The position numbers and the translations under genes are program-made. DNA of 64,000 bases from Gordonia bronchialis DSM 43247 (GTDB lineage Bacteria > Actinomycetota > Actinomycetes > Mycobacteriales > Mycobacteriaceae), in NCBI RefSeq assembly GCF_000024785.1, contig NC_013441.1, forward strand, positions 4,898,001-4,962,000. The letters run 5' to 3'. Positions 63,164 to 64,000 of the stretch are shown here, in pieces (within the stretch, counting starts at the first letter, position 1; each line of letters opens with the position of its first letter). Under the pieces are notes generated by a model. The model had not been told where the DNA came from. It ran no database searches and was given only the letters and a program-made list of their open reading frames with translations.

Positions 63164-64000
63164 ATGTCCATACCTCACCACACACATCCCGAGGGACATA
63201 CCGACATCGAAACGACTGCCGGACCTGCGGGTTCTCCCGATCACATGACACATTCGGACCATGGCGGCCACGCCGGGCATGCCGATCACGTCGCCGTCTT
63301 CCGGCGACTGTTCTGGATCATGACGGCGCTCGCGGTGCCCGTCGTGCTGACCAGCGAAATGTTCGCGCACCTCGTCGGCTATCACCTACCAGCGCTCGGG
63401 TGGCTGCCCTGGGTCTCGCCGATCCTGGGCACCGTCATGTACGTGTGGGGCGGGCGCCCGTTCCTGACCGGTGCCGTCGATGAGATCCGGCGCCGCCAAC
63501 CGGGCATGATGCTGCTGATCGCCCTTGCGATCACCGTCGCCTTCCTCGCCTCCTGGGGCGCCACGCTCGACGTTCTCGCCGATGAGCTCGATTTCTGGTG
63601 GGAACTGGCCCTGCTGGTGGTCATCATGCTGCTCGGCCACTGGATCGAGATGCGGTCGCTGGCCCGCACCACGTCAGCGCTGGATTCGCTGGCCACACTG
63701 CTCCCCGACACCGCGGAACGCGTCGACGGCGATCGCGTCGAGGTGGTGGCGCCGAGCGATCTGAGGGTGGATGACGTGGTCGTCGTCCGTCCGGGCGCAG
63801 CGGTGCCGGCCGACGGAACCATCATCGAGGGGTCATCGGGTGTCGACGAGTCGATGGTGACCGGCGAATCCCGGGCCGTGCACCGGGGTCCTGGCGATCG
63901 GGTGGTGGCCGGTACGGTCGCCACCGACTCCGGCCTTCGAGTGCGGGTGACGGCCACCGGCGACGACACCGCGCTGGCCGGCATCGCGCGCCTGGTCTCC
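63164..64000 (+). CDS. His-rich copper-translocating P-type ATPase (CopB-like), 5' part
   Basis: The protein opens with a His-rich tail (HHTHPEGHTD, then HMTHSDHGGHAGHADH) typical of CopB-type metal ATPases, followed by a first membrane segment FWIMTALAVPVVLTSEMF and further helices (LGWLPWVSPILGTVMYVWGG; MMLLIALAITVAFLAS; LALLVVIMLLGHWIE). The actuator domain contains DDVVVVRPGAAVPADGTIIEGSSGVDESMVTGES. The phosphorylation site and later helices lie beyond the window. With the copper operator upstream, it probably exports Cu from the cell. Confidence 0.92.
   Translation, partial: MSIPHHTHPEGHTDIETTAGPAGSPDHMTHSDHGGHAGHADHVAVFRRLFWIMTALAVPVVLTSEMFAHLVGYHLPALGWLPWVSPILGTVMYVWGGRPFLTGAVDEIRRRQPGMMLLIALAITVAFLASWGATLDVLADELDFWWELALLVVIMLLGHWIEMRSLARTTSALDSLATLLPDTAERVDGDRVEVVAPSDLRVDDVVVVRPGAAVPADGTIIEGSSGVDESMVTGESRAVHRGPGDRVVAGTVATDSGLRVRVTATGDDTALAGIARLVS

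Overview
The window is high-GC DNA with dense, short-spaced genes on both strands. The gene families point to a mycolic-acid actinobacterium: DUF5313, DUF4185, acyl-CoA dehydrogenase with phosphotransferase pairs, an MpaB-type oxygenase and many TetR/MarR regulators. The short intergenic repeats (TGGTTGAGCC ... GTCGAAACC) resemble those I associate with Gordonia. Gordonia is therefore my best guess, but nothing in the window proves the genus. No rRNA, tRNA or CRISPR array was recognised.

Layout. 1-13.2 kb: tail of an ABC exporter, small secreted and membrane proteins, an SDR with a palindromic operator, a MerR/aldo-keto reductase pair, gluconokinase, a 2-hydroxyacid dehydrogenase, RNase HI, a Tam-type methyltransferase, a secreted DUF4185 protein, a proline-rich peptide, a fused pair of gene remnants and an isopenicillin-N-synthase-like dioxygenase. 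13.2-16.0 kb: a ClC chloride-channel gene split by an ISL3-type insertion sequence with 22/25-matched ends and an 8-bp target duplication. 16.0-29.3 kb: acyl-CoA dehydrogenase plus phosphotransferase, a palindromic MITE-like element, an OhrR-like regulator, a tetR-MpaB-SRPBCC operon, TauE, a DksA-type zinc finger, an SDR and a TetR/esterase operon. 29.4-34.3 kb: two small proteins, then an NCS1 symporter, methylmalonate-semialdehyde dehydrogenase and a beheaded class-III aminotransferase, which read as the remnant of a pyrimidine/beta-amino-acid catabolic operon. 34.3-40.1 kb: an NDH-2-like enzyme, then a divergent TetR facing phosphotransferase, a putative lipocalin-like protein and a linalool dehydratase-isomerase-like protein. 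40.3-47.9 kb: SolA-like oxidase, DJ-1/PfpI protein, OPT transporter, TDT transporter, ferredoxin-reductase-like flavoprotein and a frameshifted SDR. 47.9-53.7 kb: DUF5313 protein and a LacI-controlled sugar/polyol cluster. 53.8-56.1 kb: a MarR/MFS efflux pair. 56.2-61.6 kb: a decayed region holding a Ser/Asp-rich surface protein split by an IS3 element, whose beta-propeller tail is fused to a truncated sulfotransferase, followed by a frameshifted DUF1214 gene. 61.7-64 kb: cinA and the start of a His-rich copper P-type ATPase behind a TACCC-N5-GGGTA copper operator.

The genes mostly form small regulator-plus-enzyme modules rather than one large pathway. The most striking features are signs of damage. 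There are two IS insertions, three deletion scars that truncate or join genes (near 11430, 34275 and 59325), and at least seven apparent single-base frameshifts (near 1215, 15787, 47110, 49185, 60148, 60483 and 60900). The frameshifts are frequent enough that sequencing error must be ruled out before calling those genes dead. The best candidate for new biology is the TetR-controlled cluster at 35.7-40.1 kb.
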